From the NCBI GenBank assembly GCA_025201375.1, contig JAIWZP010000091.1:1-64000 (forward strand): a stretch of 64,000 nucleotides of DNA, written 5' to 3'. The DNA comes from Gongronella butleri (taxonomy: Eukaryota; Mucoromycota; Mucoromycetes; Mucorales; Cunninghamellaceae). How positions within the stretch are numbered: the first letter of the stretch is position 1; the number at the start of each line of letters is the position of its first letter. Of this stretch, positions 22,062 through 33,955 are shown in pieces. The notes below the pieces were generated by a model. That model was not told the origin of the DNA. It ran no database searches and saw only the letters and a list, made by a program, of their open reading frames with translations. The position numbers and the translations under genes are program-made.

Positions 22062-23388
22062 AAAAAGGTACAAAGATCAAAAGTGTGGGTTAGGGTTGTG
22101 CCCACTCCTTGGCCAATGCTCATTCGTTCCTTTTTTTTTTTTTTTGGCCCTCGTCCCCAGCCCACGCATCTTTTTTTTTTTTTACCTCCAATTGCTCATG
22201 CAAGGCTAAGGCCTCCTTCCCTCCCCCCCCCAATTCTGACTCGTGCTGCTCTGGTTCAGCCGCCCAAAAAACAAAAGACTCAATTCACATCTCCCCTTTT
22301 TGCATCACCACGAAAAAAAACAACCAAAAATCAGGCTTTCCCCCCATCCCTCCGTTCTCAAAATCAACGTAGATCACTCTCCTTGTTCATAGTACACACT
22401 TCATCCTATTCCACGTCCCAAAAAATGCCCCCATTGTGATATCCCTGAAAAATAAAAAAGTAAATAGTCAAAATATTCACATTTTTTTTTCTTTTTTCGT
22501 GATGGCGAGGCCAATGTGACCCGGGCAACCCGATGGAGCACGTGATCACGCTCTTGTCACACCCAGTCGCTATTGTTACCATTTGTCTACCATTTGTCGC
22601 TATGATGCGCGCGTCTAGGATGGAAATTCAAAGGAAAACACGGAAAAGCAGCGCCATTGCCTTTGAAACTGGCCACGCGTTTGCATGCTTCGACGCGTCC
22701 TTGCCTCAAAAGATTTATTGGGACCGCGCCACGTCTCTGCAGCATGAAACGCTGGCTCAAAATGGTCCATTTTTTTTTGCCATTTCGTCGCTAATAGTTC
22801 TTTTTTTACTTTTTTAAGCCAATCGAGAAGAATAGAAAGCACCTCATCGTGGGTCACCGCCAATGATGAGACATAAAATGTGTTTTTTAAGACGAAGCAA
22901 TGCAAAAAGGAAAAAGGATTTACCCAATGGATCACAAAATACAGAAAGAGCGCGCCAACTCAGCCCAAGCACCGCGCCTCGTGCCCGAAGGCGCGACAAT
23001 CCGCGCGCGCTTTGCATCATCACCATGGAGTCATGGATACCCGTGAGCGCCCTCGAATCCATACTGCACCATTCTGGATGAAGTGGTCCGTTTTCGTGCT
23101 TTCTGATGTTCTATGTCGAATTGAACAAGGAGAAACATATCAAAAAGGGAGAAACAGGCTAATTGATCCGAGGAAACACAAAAAACGTTAAATATCAATT
23201 TGTTGTTTGGCATGTATTCTTCTTGTTTTTCGATGAATTGCATGAATTGCATGAATGCATGACTTTGCACGACTCTGATCATTTTTTTTTTGGGCATTCA
23301 TCTGGTTTCAATGTGATCTACAACTGGCAGGCCTGTTGATTCATGTTGCGCAGGGCGATTGGGCGGCGTGCACACGCGATCGCGTCGC

Positions 23389-23389
<1 letters not shown>

Positions 23390-23427
<38 letters not shown>
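23390..23427 (+). repeat. T38 homopolymer tract
   Basis: This uninterrupted T run lies in the intergenic region upstream of LEU1. I attach no function to it. Confidence 0.85.
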
Positions 23428-23429
<2 letters not shown>

Positions 23430-23775
23430 GATCCATGTGCTGCCTGTGAATCCTGCAAGGCGTAGAACAGATCAGGACGATACAAAATGACGATGCACCA
23501 ATGGATAGCTTCCCAAGGGGAAAGAATTACCCAAGGGATCACAAAAAAAAAAAAGGGAGCGCTTCGCCCCAATGTCAACGTCAAGGATACGACGCACGCA
23601 AATGGGTCTCCAATGGACTTGGTATGATGGGAGGGGGGAAAGAGTTTCCCCGGGGGGCAGGCTTGACTCACTTTGGCAGGTGGCCAATGAGAACGCGTGC
23701 ATCGGCCGGTCAAGATGACTCGTGCATATTTTGATGGGCAATGATGGAGAGCGGTGCGGGGCTTGAAAAGGGCGG

Positions 23776-23782
23776 TATAAAA
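23776..23782 (+). promoter_or_regulatory. TATA box of the isopropylmalate isomerase gene
   Basis: TATAAAA lies 114 bp upstream of the ATG at 23896, followed by a CT-rich leader. I found no clear Leu3-type CCGG-N4-CCGG site in the preceding 200 bp. Confidence 0.6.
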
Positions 23783-23895
23783 GAAATGGATCGAAAGATT
23801 CCATCGAAACCCTTTACCTCTTTTTTACTTGTTTCATTATTTCTCTCTGTCTCTCCTCCCCTCCTCTTTTTTTTTCTCGTTTTATCAAGAACAAC

Positions 23896-26305
23896 ATGGC
23901 TCAAACTCTTTACGACAAGGTGTGGGCGGACCACATTGTTGACCAACAAGAAGATGGCACGTGTATTTTGTATATTGACCGCCACTTGGTGCATGAGGTG
24001 ACGAGTCCCCAAGCGTTTGAAGGATTGCGCAATGCAGGGCGTCCTGTGCGTCGTCCTGATTGCACATTGGCGACGGTGGACCACAACATTCCGACGACGA
24101 CGCGCAAGAATTTCAAGAGCATCAGCACGTTCATCGAAGAGGACGACAGCCGCACGCAATGCGAGACGTTGGAGGACAACATTGAGCGCTTTGGTTTGAC
24201 GTACTTTGGCATGGAGGATGCGCGTCAAGGTATTGTGCACGTGATTGGACCCGAGCAAGGATTCACGTTGCCTGCGACGACGGTTGTGTGTGGCGATTCG
24301 CACACGTCGACGCACGGTGCATTTGGTGCGCTTGCGTTTGGCATTGGCACGTCCGAGGTGGAGCATGTGCTTGCGACGCAGACGATTTTGCAGCGCAAGA
24401 GCAAGAACATGCGTGTGCGTGTCGAAGGCCAGGTGGCACCCGGTGTGACGGGCAAGGACATTGTGTTGCACATCATTGGCGTCATTGGCACCGCCGGTGG
24501 CACGGGATGTGTGATTGAATTCTGTGGATCGGCCATTCGATCGCTCACCATGGAAGGCCGTATGTCTGTGTGCAACATGGCCATTGAAGCCGGTGCGCGT
24601 GCGGGCATGATTGCTCCTGATGAAGTGACCTACGACTATATCAAGGGCCGTCCATTGGCCCCCAAGGGTGCCGATTGGGATCGTGCCGTTGCCTATTGGA
24701 ACACATTGCGTTCGGATGACAATGCTCAATACGATGTCAATGTGGAAATCGACGCTGCCGACATTGCTCCCACCATCACTTGGGGAACAAGCCCTCAGGA
24801 CGTCGTTGCCATCACCGGAAAGGTTCCCGACCCCGCCAACGAACAAGACCCCACCAAGCGCCTTGCCATTGAACGCGCTCTCGACTACATTGGCCTCGCT
24901 CCCAATACCCAAATGACAGACGTCAAGATCGACAAGGTCTTCATCGGCTCCTGCACCAATTCCCGCATCGAGGACCTGCGCGCCGCCGCCGCCATCGTCA
25001 AGGGCCGCAAGGCCGCAGAATGGGTCCACGCCATGGTCGTCCCTGGATCAGGCCTCGTCAAGCGCCAGGCTGAACAAGAAGGCCTCGACGTCATCTTCAA
25101 GGAGGCCAATTTCGACTGGCGCGAAGCTGGATGCTCCATGTGCCTCGGCATGAACCCCGATCAGCTCAAGCCCCGTGAACGCTGCGCCTCCACCAGCAAT
25201 CGCAACTTTGAGGGCCGCCAGGGCGCCCTTGGACGCACCCATCTCTGCTCCCCCGCCATGGCCGCCGCCGCAGGTATCAAGGGGTAAGTAAAAATGGAAA
25301 ATTGGACGTGGAATTGCGCTGGAAAAAGAGTGAAAACAGTGAACAATGAAAAAAAATAGAGGGAAAATGACAAAAGAATGAGCATTGACGCGTTTTTTTC
25401 TTTTCTTTTCTTTTTTTTTCTCCTCGCTCTCTTGCAGCTACTTGGCCGACGTGCGCGAAATGTTGCCTCAAGAATTGCCCGCGGGCAACGCGCCCAAGCG
25501 CGTCGAAATCGAGAGCCCCAAGCAGGCTCACGCGGAATTGGACAAGGAAAACGCGCCTGCTGCTGCTGCCGCTGCTGCTGCTGCGCCCACGGCTACCCAG
25601 CCTGCTGCGACCCAGGCTGCGCAGGGTGGTATGCCCAAGTTCACGGTGCTCGAGGGCATTGCCGCGCCTTTGGATATTGCCAACGTCGACACGGACATGA
25701 TCATTCCCAAGCAATTCCTCAAGACCATCAAGCGCACCGGTCTCGGCAGCGCCCTCTTCTACGGCATCCGCTATGACCAGACCACCGGCGAGGAAAAGGC
25801 GTCGTTTGTCCTCAATCAGGAACCTTATCGCTCGGCCAAAATCCTCGTGTGCACGGGTCCCAACTTTGGCTGTGGCAGCTCCCGCGAGCACGCGCCTTGG
25901 GCCTTCAACGACTTTGGCATCCGCTGCATCATCGCCCCCAGCTTTGCCGACATCTTCTTCAACAACTGCTTCAAGAATGGCATGCTCCCCCTGACGCTCC
26001 CCCAGGATCAGCTCGAAAAGCTCGCCGCCGACGCAAAGCAGGGCCTCAACGTCAAGGTCGACCTCGTCAACCAAAAGGTCAGCTCGCCAAACCACGAATT
26101 CGCCTTTGATGTCGAGCCCTTCCGCAAGCACTGCCTCGTCAATGGTCTTGATGACATTGGCCTCACCATGCAAAAGGCTGACAAGATCGCACAATTCGAG
26201 GGCCACCGCACCGCCACCTGGCCCTGGCTCGACGGCAAAAATTACACCGGCAAGGCAACAAAGATTGAGGTCCGCGACGCCAAAAAGCCCAAGCTTGACT
26301 GGTAG
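23896..26305 (+). CDS. LEU1: 3-isopropylmalate dehydratase (fused LeuC-LeuD)
   Basis: This [4Fe-4S] enzyme interconverts 2- and 3-isopropylmalate in leucine biosynthesis and is cytosolic in fungi. Two exons (23896-25283, 25438-26305) give 751 aa, close to the yeast enzyme. The LeuC half (1 to about 463) has [13 protein letters not shown] near 133 and the iron-sulfur ligands Cys353 (GSCTNSR), Cys413 and Cys416 (CSMCLGMN). The LeuD half (from about 527) has [14 protein letters not shown] and [13 protein letters not shown]. The single intron falls at the end of the LeuC part, just before an Ala-rich linker of about 60 residues with an A-run of eight or more. The position suggests the linker and LeuD arrived, or expanded, as a separate exon. 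Confidence 0.97.
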
Positions 26306-27105
26306 AAATCCTCCATTTTATTTTATTTTTTTTCACTTTCCCAATAAAAAGTCGACAAATATGCTTTTTTGAAAAAACAATACAAAAACAAAAAGCGGTG
26401 GTACAACTAGGAACATGCGCCTTTGATTTTGGGCAAACACGCAGCAAAAAAAGTCTCGGGCCGGCTAAATTCTTGGAAATAGGGGCGCAGTTCGCGACAA
26501 AGAGGCTGCTATCAAATGCAGCGCAAAGCCAGCTCTCACGCGGCATTGCGGCGCTAACCAAACTCGCGGCATTGCGGCATTAGGCTATGCAGGGCCCTTG
26601 CCGCGCATGAACACCCATGATCTGCTGCCCCATCCCTTTTTTTTTTTTTTTTTTGCACACTTACAATGTCAATCCTTTTTCTTTTAATAGGATCCAATGG
26701 GCAACACCATCTGGATTTTGCGAATAAAATGGGGCCTCGATGCGATCCATTGACGCTTTTTTACTGGTTTTGTTTGTCTTTAATGTTTTCCCGTGCAAAC
26801 AAAAGCAGCTTCTAAGCAAGGGAGTGCCCAGCGGCTACCATTGACCAATGACATGCCTCTTACCAAGAGCTTGCGGGGATGAGCGGCATGCCAGATCGAC
26901 GTCAGCCGCGCTGTTGATTTCTAATCGGTGCAAAATGGTCCATCTTACGCAGAGCGCCTGCCATTTTGGTTGTTTTGACGTTACACGCGGATAAATTTTG
27001 CCCGAGATCAGAGATTTGCACACGGCAAATATAAAAAGAGAGCGCGCAGATCACAAATTCATTTTTTTTTTTCAAAATCATTCTTCTTTCTCATTCAATA
27101 ACATC
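26306..27105. other. intergenic, LEU1 to MFS transporter
   Basis: This holds the isomerase 3' end (AATAAAA near 26,342) and then 600 bp without a gene. The word CGCGGCATTGCGGC repeats near 26,537-26,575. A TATAAAAAG box at 27,030-27,038 and a CT/T-rich leader precede the next gene. Confidence 0.5.
27030..27038 (+). promoter_or_regulatory. TATA box of the MFS transporter gene
   Basis: TATAAAAAG lies 68-76 bp upstream of the ATG at 27106. Confidence 0.6.
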
Positions 27106-29019
27106 ATGTCTTCACCACACGACAGCGACGTGGAAGCAGCCACCATTGATCAAAAGCCCATTGAAAAGCTTGAGCAAGCGCCCATCAATCCTGATTTGCC
27201 CATGGTAAATGCAAAAAAGGGGAAAATGGTGCATTGCGGCGTGACTAATGCCTTTTTCCACCATGATTTACAGCATTGGAGCAATCGCAAAAAGTATTCG
27301 CAATTCGCCATTGTCTTTTTGAATGCCTTTTTGTGCTATTTCAGGTACGCAAAGAAAAAAATAAAGCCCCAAAACACAACATCTCATGCCTTTTTCTACT
27401 TTTTTTTTTTTTTTTTTTTTTTTTTTAGTTCGGCCGTCTACATCCCTGCGCTCACCACCCTCAAAGTGGTGTTTGATGTCGACCTCACCGTAAGTCGTAT
27501 TGGATGATGCGCACGTGATGCCATTTTCTCATACTTTTTTTTCTCATTTTTTTTTTTTTTTGTGCAGACCATCAATTCGACCGTGTCCTTGTTCATTGTG
27601 GTCACAGGCATTGCGCCCATGTTTTGGGCGCCCTTGTCGGAGCGCATTGGCCGCAAGCCCACGTATCTCGCGTCCACCGCTCTGTATGCTGTCTTTTCGC
27701 TGATTAGCGGCTTCGCCGTCAATCTGCCCATGTTTTACGTCTTCCGCATCTTGCAAGGCATTGCGTGCTCGGCTTCGGTCGGCGTTGGCGGCGGCACCGT
27801 CACTGATATCTTTGAGCCCCGCGTGCGCGGCAAGGCCATGGGCATCTTTTTGCTAGGCGTCATTATCGGTCCTGGTAAGGGTTTACAAGAATTAGTTTGG
27901 GCTTTGTAATTAATTTTTTTTTTTTTTTCGTCGAACAAAGCTGTTGGTCCCTTGGTCGGCGGGTATGTCAATCAATACCTCGGCTGGCGATGGATCTTTT
28001 ACTTGATGGCCATCCTGGGCGCCGCCACCACCATTGCAAACGTGTTGTTCCTCAAGGAAACTTTGTACCGGGACCCCAATGACCCCTTGCCCAGCGGCCT
28101 CGCCCGCTTCAAGTTCAATCCTGTAAGAAAAAAAAAGATCATTCATGGGGGCAGAGCATTGAATTGACGCATCGATGTATCTATTTTTTTCCTTTTAGTT
28201 TGCGAGCCTCAAGTTGCTCGGCACTTGGGAATTGTTCATCAGTGCCATCCCTCAATCCGTCATCTTTGGCTGGTTCTACCTGCTTGTCACCAGCTTGCCC
28301 ATCGCCTTTGGTGAAATCTACCACTTCAATTCGGGCACCACGGGCCTGCTCTTCCTTGGTATGCGGGAAAAAACGGGAAAAAAAGGCACAGAAACAGGGT
28401 TGGCTTACATTTTTTTTATCTTTTTTTTCATGTAGCATCTGGCATTGGCAATTGTCTGGGTAGCATTTCGTCGGGCATCATCTCGGACATGGTGTATGCA
28501 CGCCTCAAGGCACGCAATGGCGGCGTGGCCAAGGCCGAGTTCCGCCTGTGGCCTGCCTACATTGGCCTGCCCTTCACCCTTCTCGGCATGCTCATGTATG
28601 GTTGGTTCCTGAATGCGCGCACGTTCCCTTGGATCGCGCCCGTCGTGTCCCTCGCCATCGAAACCTTTGGTCAAATGTTCTTCATGAGCATCACAAGCAC
28701 CTATGCCGCCGAGGCCTACTTCCCAATGTCCGCCTCGGCATTGTCCGCTGTCAATTTTATGCGCACGCTCTTTGCCATGGTCTTTAGCTTGGTCTCTGAG
28801 CAAGTCCGCAACAACTTGGGCGATGGATTGACATTGTAAGTCACAAAATGACGAAAAAAAAATGAGCGCAGCAATGCGTGCTCACCTCGCCTTTTTTTTT
28901 TTTTTTTTTTTTGTAGCACTGTCGGCTCCATCATCTTCTTTGCCTCGACCATGGTGTGTCTGCCCATCCTGCAAAAGTATGGCGAGCGTTTCCGCGCCGC
29001 GCGTCTCAACAAGAAATAA
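27106..29019 (+). CDS. MFS transporter, DHA1 (drug:H+ antiporter-like)
   Basis: This is a proton-coupled exporter of the major facilitator superfamily, probably at the plasma membrane. The substrate is unknown (drugs, polyamines or similar). Eight exons (27106-27204, 27274-27344, 27429-27489, 27568-27874, 27941-28122, 28199-28358, 28436-28835, 28917-29019) keep phase and give 460 aa. The N-terminal 35 residues are acidic and cytosolic, followed by about 12 spans. Loop 2-3 carries the MFS motif A as SERIGRKPTY, and span 5 region has GPLVGGYVNQYLGWRWIF, the DHA1 motif C area. The tail is short and basic. It resembles fungal FLR1/TPO-type proteins but lacks their long N-terminus. Confidence 0.92.
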
Positions 29020-30391
29020 GCGCGTGCAATGCAATGCGCCCTCCCCTTTTGTAATTTTGCGATACCTCTTTTTGAACGACTCTCTTGTTTTTACCTGTAC
29101 ATTACATCATATCATATCATTACATTGTCATCTTTAAATGTCAAATAAACATATAGAATCTTCTACCTCCGTTTGACGAAATCGCCGTTTCATATCATCA
29201 CCGTTTGGCCCCAAGCTTGCCATATTGCTGGGCTGCAATGAGGTCAGACCTTTTTTTTCATTGGCAAGCGAGTGCATTGGTGCATGCTTTCATTGCCATC
29301 AATGGGCCTGAACAGATATACAAGTGCGCAAACAAAATCGGACGAAACATTTCAAATTGAATCCTGAGTGACCCCTGAAATTTTCAAAAGTGGTCGTAGG
29401 CTCGAAGCGCTTTGGGGGTTTGAACTTTTTTGTTACAAATTTTGCGCTGATTGCGATGCAGCTAGTTTAGAGCGGGGTTGACCATACAGATGGCGAGATG
29501 AATGCAAAATAGAGCAGATTAAAGGTTTTTGGCATTTGCGGGCTCAAAAAAAAAAAAATCGGGCGGGCACAATGTGAGCAGGGGGCTGTAGTTCATGCCA
29601 CGAGGCGATGTTCATTGGCGGGCAAGCAGGCTGTAAATTTTTTTTTTGGAAGGACAGCAGGCCGGCAAAGTCTGAAAAACACGCATTGTCGTTTTTCAAA
29701 GGCAAAAATGTGCACAAATGCAAGCTCCTTCAAGAGTGAAAGTGGCAGCAGGCGCCAATTTCTGTCCACTGACAGCTTAAAAAATCGGACGGATCAAACC
29801 GAGTGGTCGCGCTTAAAATCGCAAAACAGATGAAAATTGACGTGCTTTTGTTCGTTTTCTCGAGCGTTTTCTAACTGATTTTTTTTTTTTCAAACAGAGG
29901 TAAGATACACTCCACGCTTGTAGCAACATTCACACAAAATTTGAATCGGATCGAGCAGAAGCTGAATGAGCAGCAACGCAAAATACGTAGATTTTACTGA
30001 AATGCTCCATTTTTTTTGTCGTATATGGCTTGATATTTATTACGCTCAGGGCTCGGCAACTTGCAGGCGAGGCCACGCCGTAATATAGGAGCCAACGATG
30101 GGTCGTGGCCATAGGAAGGAACTTTTCAACGGATATGATATCGTAAACAAGAAAAAATGTCTCGTTTCAAGGAAAGGTCAACTCGTGCTGATGATTGGAG
30201 ACGAGGGGTGCGCGCGCAGCGGTGCGGTTCATGCAATTTGGACGGCCGGTGGCTTTCTTATTTGACAGGGCGGCGGAAAAAAAAAGACCAGGGCATACGC
30301 TCCGACAGGTCCTTTTTTGCTTTCTTCCACTTTTTTTTCCTTTCTGTCCCTTTTTTTTTTTCTTTTCTTCCTTCTCCTCTCCCTGTTGGCC
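29020..30391. other. intergenic with R1 copy
   Basis: About 1.37 kb between two plus-strand genes, without a supportable gene. Bases 29,363-29,720 are an R1 copy. The right end is the CT/T-rich leader of the insertase gene. Confidence 0.5.
29363..29720 (+). repeat. interspersed repeat R1, copy 3
   Basis: Direct-orientation match to 800-1140. Shared landmarks are GTGACCCCTGAA, CAAAAGTGGTCGTAG (against CAAAAGTGGTCGCAG), CAGATGGCGAGATGAATGCA and GGCCGGCAAAGTCTGAAAA. Confidence 0.75.
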
Positions 30392-31822
30392 ATGCTGCAA
30401 CGACGCTTATTGACCAAGGCGTAAGTGAATTACGAAAATTGTACAGAGCGAGGGTGTTCACCCGTAGGTTATTTTTTTTATAGCTTCACTTTGCAGACAG
30501 TGTCGAAAATGGTAGGATCCAGCGGTTAAAACACATAACGACGAGCGACGGCAGAGAGGGCTCACCCTTTTATTGTAGACACGATCTGGTGTGCATCGCC
30601 CCTTGCTGGTTGGCGCGCTTTTGCCGACGTTGCGACATTATTCGACGCCGACGACGCCGTTGACCGGCGATCAGGGGACGACGACGACGCTTGCGGAGCT
30701 CAAGTCGCTGCAGGACGTCAAGGAGTCTGCGGGAGTGGTTGAGACGGTGTCGCAGACGCCGACGACGGACGCGATTGTGGCGGCCGCGCAGGCTGCACCG
30801 CAGATGGGCGATTTCAAGGCGATGGGTCTGTGCAACTACACGCCTGTTGGCGCGCTCGAGGCGATGCTGGAGGCTGTGCACGTGACGATGGGCCTGCCGT
30901 GGTGGGCGACGATTGCGGCGGCCACGGTGCTCGTGCGCACGGCACTTTTGCCGCTGATTATCAAGCTGCAGCGCAATAATGCGCGCCTGATGAACATCAA
31001 TCCGGACGTGCAGCGGATCATGGGCAACCTCAAGACGGCGCAGTCCGACGGCGACGCCGTGGCAAGCGCAAAATACTCAAACGAGCTTCAAGATTTGTTT
31101 AAAAAGAACGAATGCCACCCCATGAAGTCATTGGGCCTGCCCCTCGTCCAAATGCCCGTCATGATCTCGTTCTTCATGGCCCTGCGCGCCATGGCCGAAT
31201 TGCCCGTGCCTGGCCTGGACACTGGTGGCATGTCGTGGTTCCTCGATCTGACCGCCAAGGACCCCTATTATATCTTGCCCGCCATGAGTGCCGCAGGCAT
31301 GCTCGCCGTCCTCGAGGCGGGCACAGAGGCCGGCTCGGCCACACCACAGAGCAAGGGCATGAAGAACTTTATGCGCGGCATCACCGTCGTCATGATCCCC
31401 GTCACCGCATGGATGCCCAGTGTAAGAAAAACAAAACGAGAAAAAAAAAGAAAAAAAGAGAAAAATGCAAAGCGAGCTCTTTTGTGAAAAAGAGAGGCAA
31501 AACAGCTCACTTACCGTTCCCCCCCTTTTTTTTTTTTTTAAAAAAAAAATGAAAAAAACAGGGCGTGTTTGTGTACTGGTTGACGTCTAATGTGTACTCG
31601 ATTGGCCAAATTTTGGCACTCAAGAACCCTGGGCTGCGCAAGGCATTGAACATTCCGCAGCTGATCAAGCCGGCCAAGGAGCTGCAAAAGGATTCAAAGG
31701 GCTTCATGGACAATTTCCGCGAGCAGCAAAAGTTGTACGAGCGCAAGGAAAAGGACCGAGTGTTGCGTGAGCGCCAGCAGGCCTCTGCCGCAGCGCGCCG
31801 TGCCGCCAAGCGACGATTCTAG
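30392..31822 (+). CDS. OXA1: mitochondrial inner-membrane insertase (Oxa1/YidC family)
   Basis: This protein inserts mitochondrially and nuclear-encoded proteins into the inner membrane. Four exons (30392-30420, 30484-30511, 30579-31421, 31562-31822) join in phase to give 386 aa. The first two tiny exons supply a basic, Ser/Thr-containing presequence (MLQRRLLTKAFTLQTVSKM). The core (about 95-320) has the family's spans, including GLPWWATIAAATVLVRTALLPL, the LGLPLVQMPVMISFFMALR hairpin and the last span after the 31,422-31,561 intron (GVFVYWLTSNVYSIGQ). The C-terminus is a long Lys/Arg/Gln helix of the type that binds mitochondrial ribosomes. Tiny-exon boundaries are chosen because they alone keep phase. 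Confidence 0.93.
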
Positions 31823-32150
31823 ACAAAAGCAATTGGTGCCCATTTTTTTTTATTTTGTGTGTGAATAGACCCCTCTTTTCGTAGATTTTTTTGTATTAAA
31901 AACAGTTGCATATCCCATTTTTCTTTGCGTCTCGTGATTGCCCAATGGTCAATTTGACTCATTTGCGCCGCAGTTGAAAAAGTGTCAAAAGTGTCAGGGC
32001 AAGGGGCGGGGCCACCCAATAGGAGCAAAGCCATAAAAGGCAAGGGGGGCTTTTTCCCAATTTTTTGTTTTTCCTTTTCTCCTGACTGATTTGGCATTTT
32101 TGACCCTCTTTTTTTTTTCTTTTTACTTTTTTACAAACGAATTTTACACG
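31823..32150. other. promoter interval of seryl-tRNA synthetase
   Basis: This holds the OXA1 3' end (TATTAAAA near 31,894) and a short promoter with CCATAAAAGG near 32,031 and a T-rich leader. No gene is present. Confidence 0.5.
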
Positions 32151-33593
32151 ATGCTTGATATCAACTTGCTCTTAGAAGACCGTGGCGGCAATCCTGAGAT
32201 TGTGCGCGAGTCGCAGCGCCGTCGTGGCGCGTCGGTGGAAATTGTCGACGAAATTCTTGCGATTTACAAGCAGTGGACCAAGACCAAGTTCAATGCTGAT
32301 GAGAAGAACAAGGAGTTGAATGCCTTGCAAAAGGAAATTGGCAAAAAGTTCAAGGCCAAGGAGGATGCGTCCGAGCTGATGGCCAAAAAGACGGAATTGC
32401 AAAAGGAAAAGGAGCAATTGACGGCTCAATTCAAGGATGAGGAGACCCAGTGGAAGGACAAGCTCAGCACGGTGGGCAACATTGTGCACGAGTCGGTTGT
32501 CACGTCCATGGATGAGGTAAAAAAAAAAAAAAAATTGGAAAAAAAAAAGAAAAAAAGAAACAAAAAAGCTCATGATTTCTCTCATTTTTTTAAGGACAAC
32601 AACGCGGTGATCAAGACGTACAACCACAATGGCGAGGAGCCCGTCAAGCGTACGGATATCTTGTCGCACCACGAGGTGTTGACGCGTCTGGATGGCTACG
32701 ATCAAGAGCGTGGCGCCAATGTTGCGGGTCACCGCGGTTACTTTTTGACTGGTGTGGGTGTGGATTTGAATTTGGCGATGATCAACTATGGTCTTTCGTT
32801 CCTTGCCAAGCGTGGCTACAAGAAGCTGATGACGCCGTTCTTCATGCGCAAGGAGGTGATGGCCAAGACGGCGCAATTGTCGCAATTTGACGAGGAATTG
32901 TACAAGGTGACGGGCGAGGGCGAGGACAAGTACCTGATTGCCACGTCGGAGCAGCCGATTTCTGCTTTCCACGCCAATGAGTGGTTTGAGCAGCCCGACA
33001 CGCAATTGCCCATCAAGTATGCTGGTTATTCGACGTGTTTCCGCAAGGAGGCCGGTGCGCACGGCAAAGATACCTGGGGCATCTTCCGCGTGCATCAATT
33101 CGAAAAGGTCGAGCAATTCGTGCTTGCTGCGCCCGACAAGTCGTGGGAGATGTTTGACCAGATGATTGGCGCATCCGAGGAGTTTTTCCAGTCGCTGGGC
33201 TTGTCGTACCGTGTCGTGTCCATTGTTTCCGGCGCTCTCAACAATGCCGCCGCCAAAAAGCACGATCTCGAGGCCTGGTTCCCCTTCCAGGGTGAATACA
33301 AGGAGCTCGTGTCCTGCTCCAACTGTACCGACTACCAATCGCGCACCCTCGAGATCCGCTGCGGCATCAAAAAGATGTCTGACCGCGAGAAAAAGTACGT
33401 CCACTGCCTCAATTCGACCCTGTGCGCCACCGAGCGTGCCATTTGCGCCCTTCTCGAAACCTGGCAGCGCCCCGATGGCTTCGAGGTCCCTCCCCCCTTG
33501 GTTCCCTACATGGACGGACGCACCTTTATTCCCTACGAGAAGCCCGCACCCGCCCGAAAGGACGCCACCGCCGCCAAAAAGGAAAAGAAATAA
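32151..33593 (+). CDS. SES1: seryl-tRNA synthetase, cytosolic
   Basis: This class II synthetase charges tRNA-Ser. Two exons (32151-32516, 32595-33593) give 454 aa. Residues 1 to about 110 form the tRNA-binding coiled coil (NADEKNKELNALQKEIGKK). Class II motif 2 is CFRKEAGAHGKDTWGIFRVH, and the later SCSNCTDYQSRTLEIRCG and NSTLCATERAICALLE cover the serine and ATP pocket and motif 3. The tail is Lys-rich (KKEKK), as in eukaryotic cytosolic enzymes. There is no targeting peptide. The 78-nt intron is a multiple of three and has no stop, so its retention would add a 26-residue, Lys-rich insert between the coiled coil and catalytic core (see findings). Confidence 0.95.
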   Translation: MLDINLLLEDRGGNPEIVRESQRRRGASVEIVDEILAIYKQWTKTKFNADEKNKELNALQKEIGKKFKAKEDASELMAKKTELQKEKEQLTAQFKDEETQWKDKLSTVGNIVHESVVTSMDEVKKKKKLEKKKKKRNKKAHDFSHFFKDNNAVIKTYNHNGEEPVKRTDILSHHEVLTRLDGYDQERGANVAGHRGYFLTGVGVDLNLAMINYGLSFLAKRGYKKLMTPFFMRKEVMAKTAQLSQFDEELYKVTGEGEDKYLIATSEQPISAFHANEWFEQPDTQLPIKYAGYSTCFRKEAGAHGKDTWGIFRVHQFEKVEQFVLAAPDKSWEMFDQMIGASEEFFQSLGLSYRVVSIVSGALNNAAAKKHDLEAWFPFQGEYKELVSCSNCTDYQSRTLEIRCGIKKMSDREKKYVHCLNSTLCATERAICALLETWQRPDGFEVPPPLVPYMDGRTFIPYEKPAPARKDATAAKKEKK

Positions 33594-33955
33594 TTTCCCT
33601 TGTCTTGTATCTAGTTTTCTCCCACCTGTTTTGCATTAAATAAAAAGCTTTTACAAAGCTATGGTTTTTTTTTTTTAAAGGCAAAGAAAAGCAGACAATG
33701 CGTGTTGCCCCGATCCACTCAACCCCTTCCATGGTCCACCCACTCAAATGATGACCATGCGAAACAAATTCATGCTGCACAACCGCGAATTGGCGCGCCG
33801 ATTGGCTATGTTTTTTCAAAAAAATCACCTGTTTTGCGGTTTTTGACCTCCTTTTTCTTTTTCTTTTTTTCTCTTTCCCATGCAACAATCACTCAAAGAC
33901 CATGGCACACCTCCAGTTTATTTTTTTTTCTCAAGAAGAAGGCTTTTCTGTTATT

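Larger units (their letters stand above)
22062..23895. other. intergenic, ending in the LEU1 promoter
   Basis: No gene is supportable in 1.8 kb. It contains a T38 tract (23,390-23,427), a run of overlapping GAATTGCAT words near 23,233-23,260 and, at the right end, the TATA box and CT-rich leader of the next gene. Confidence 0.5.

Noticed and set aside
24017..25029. Long minus-strand frame opposite LEU1
   Set aside because: It is the antisense shadow of a GC-rich, strongly biased coding exon. The plus frame has all catalytic residues.
32172..33404. 410-codon minus-strand frame opposite seryl-tRNA synthetase
   Set aside because: It is antisense to a well-conserved coding region and has no domain of its own.
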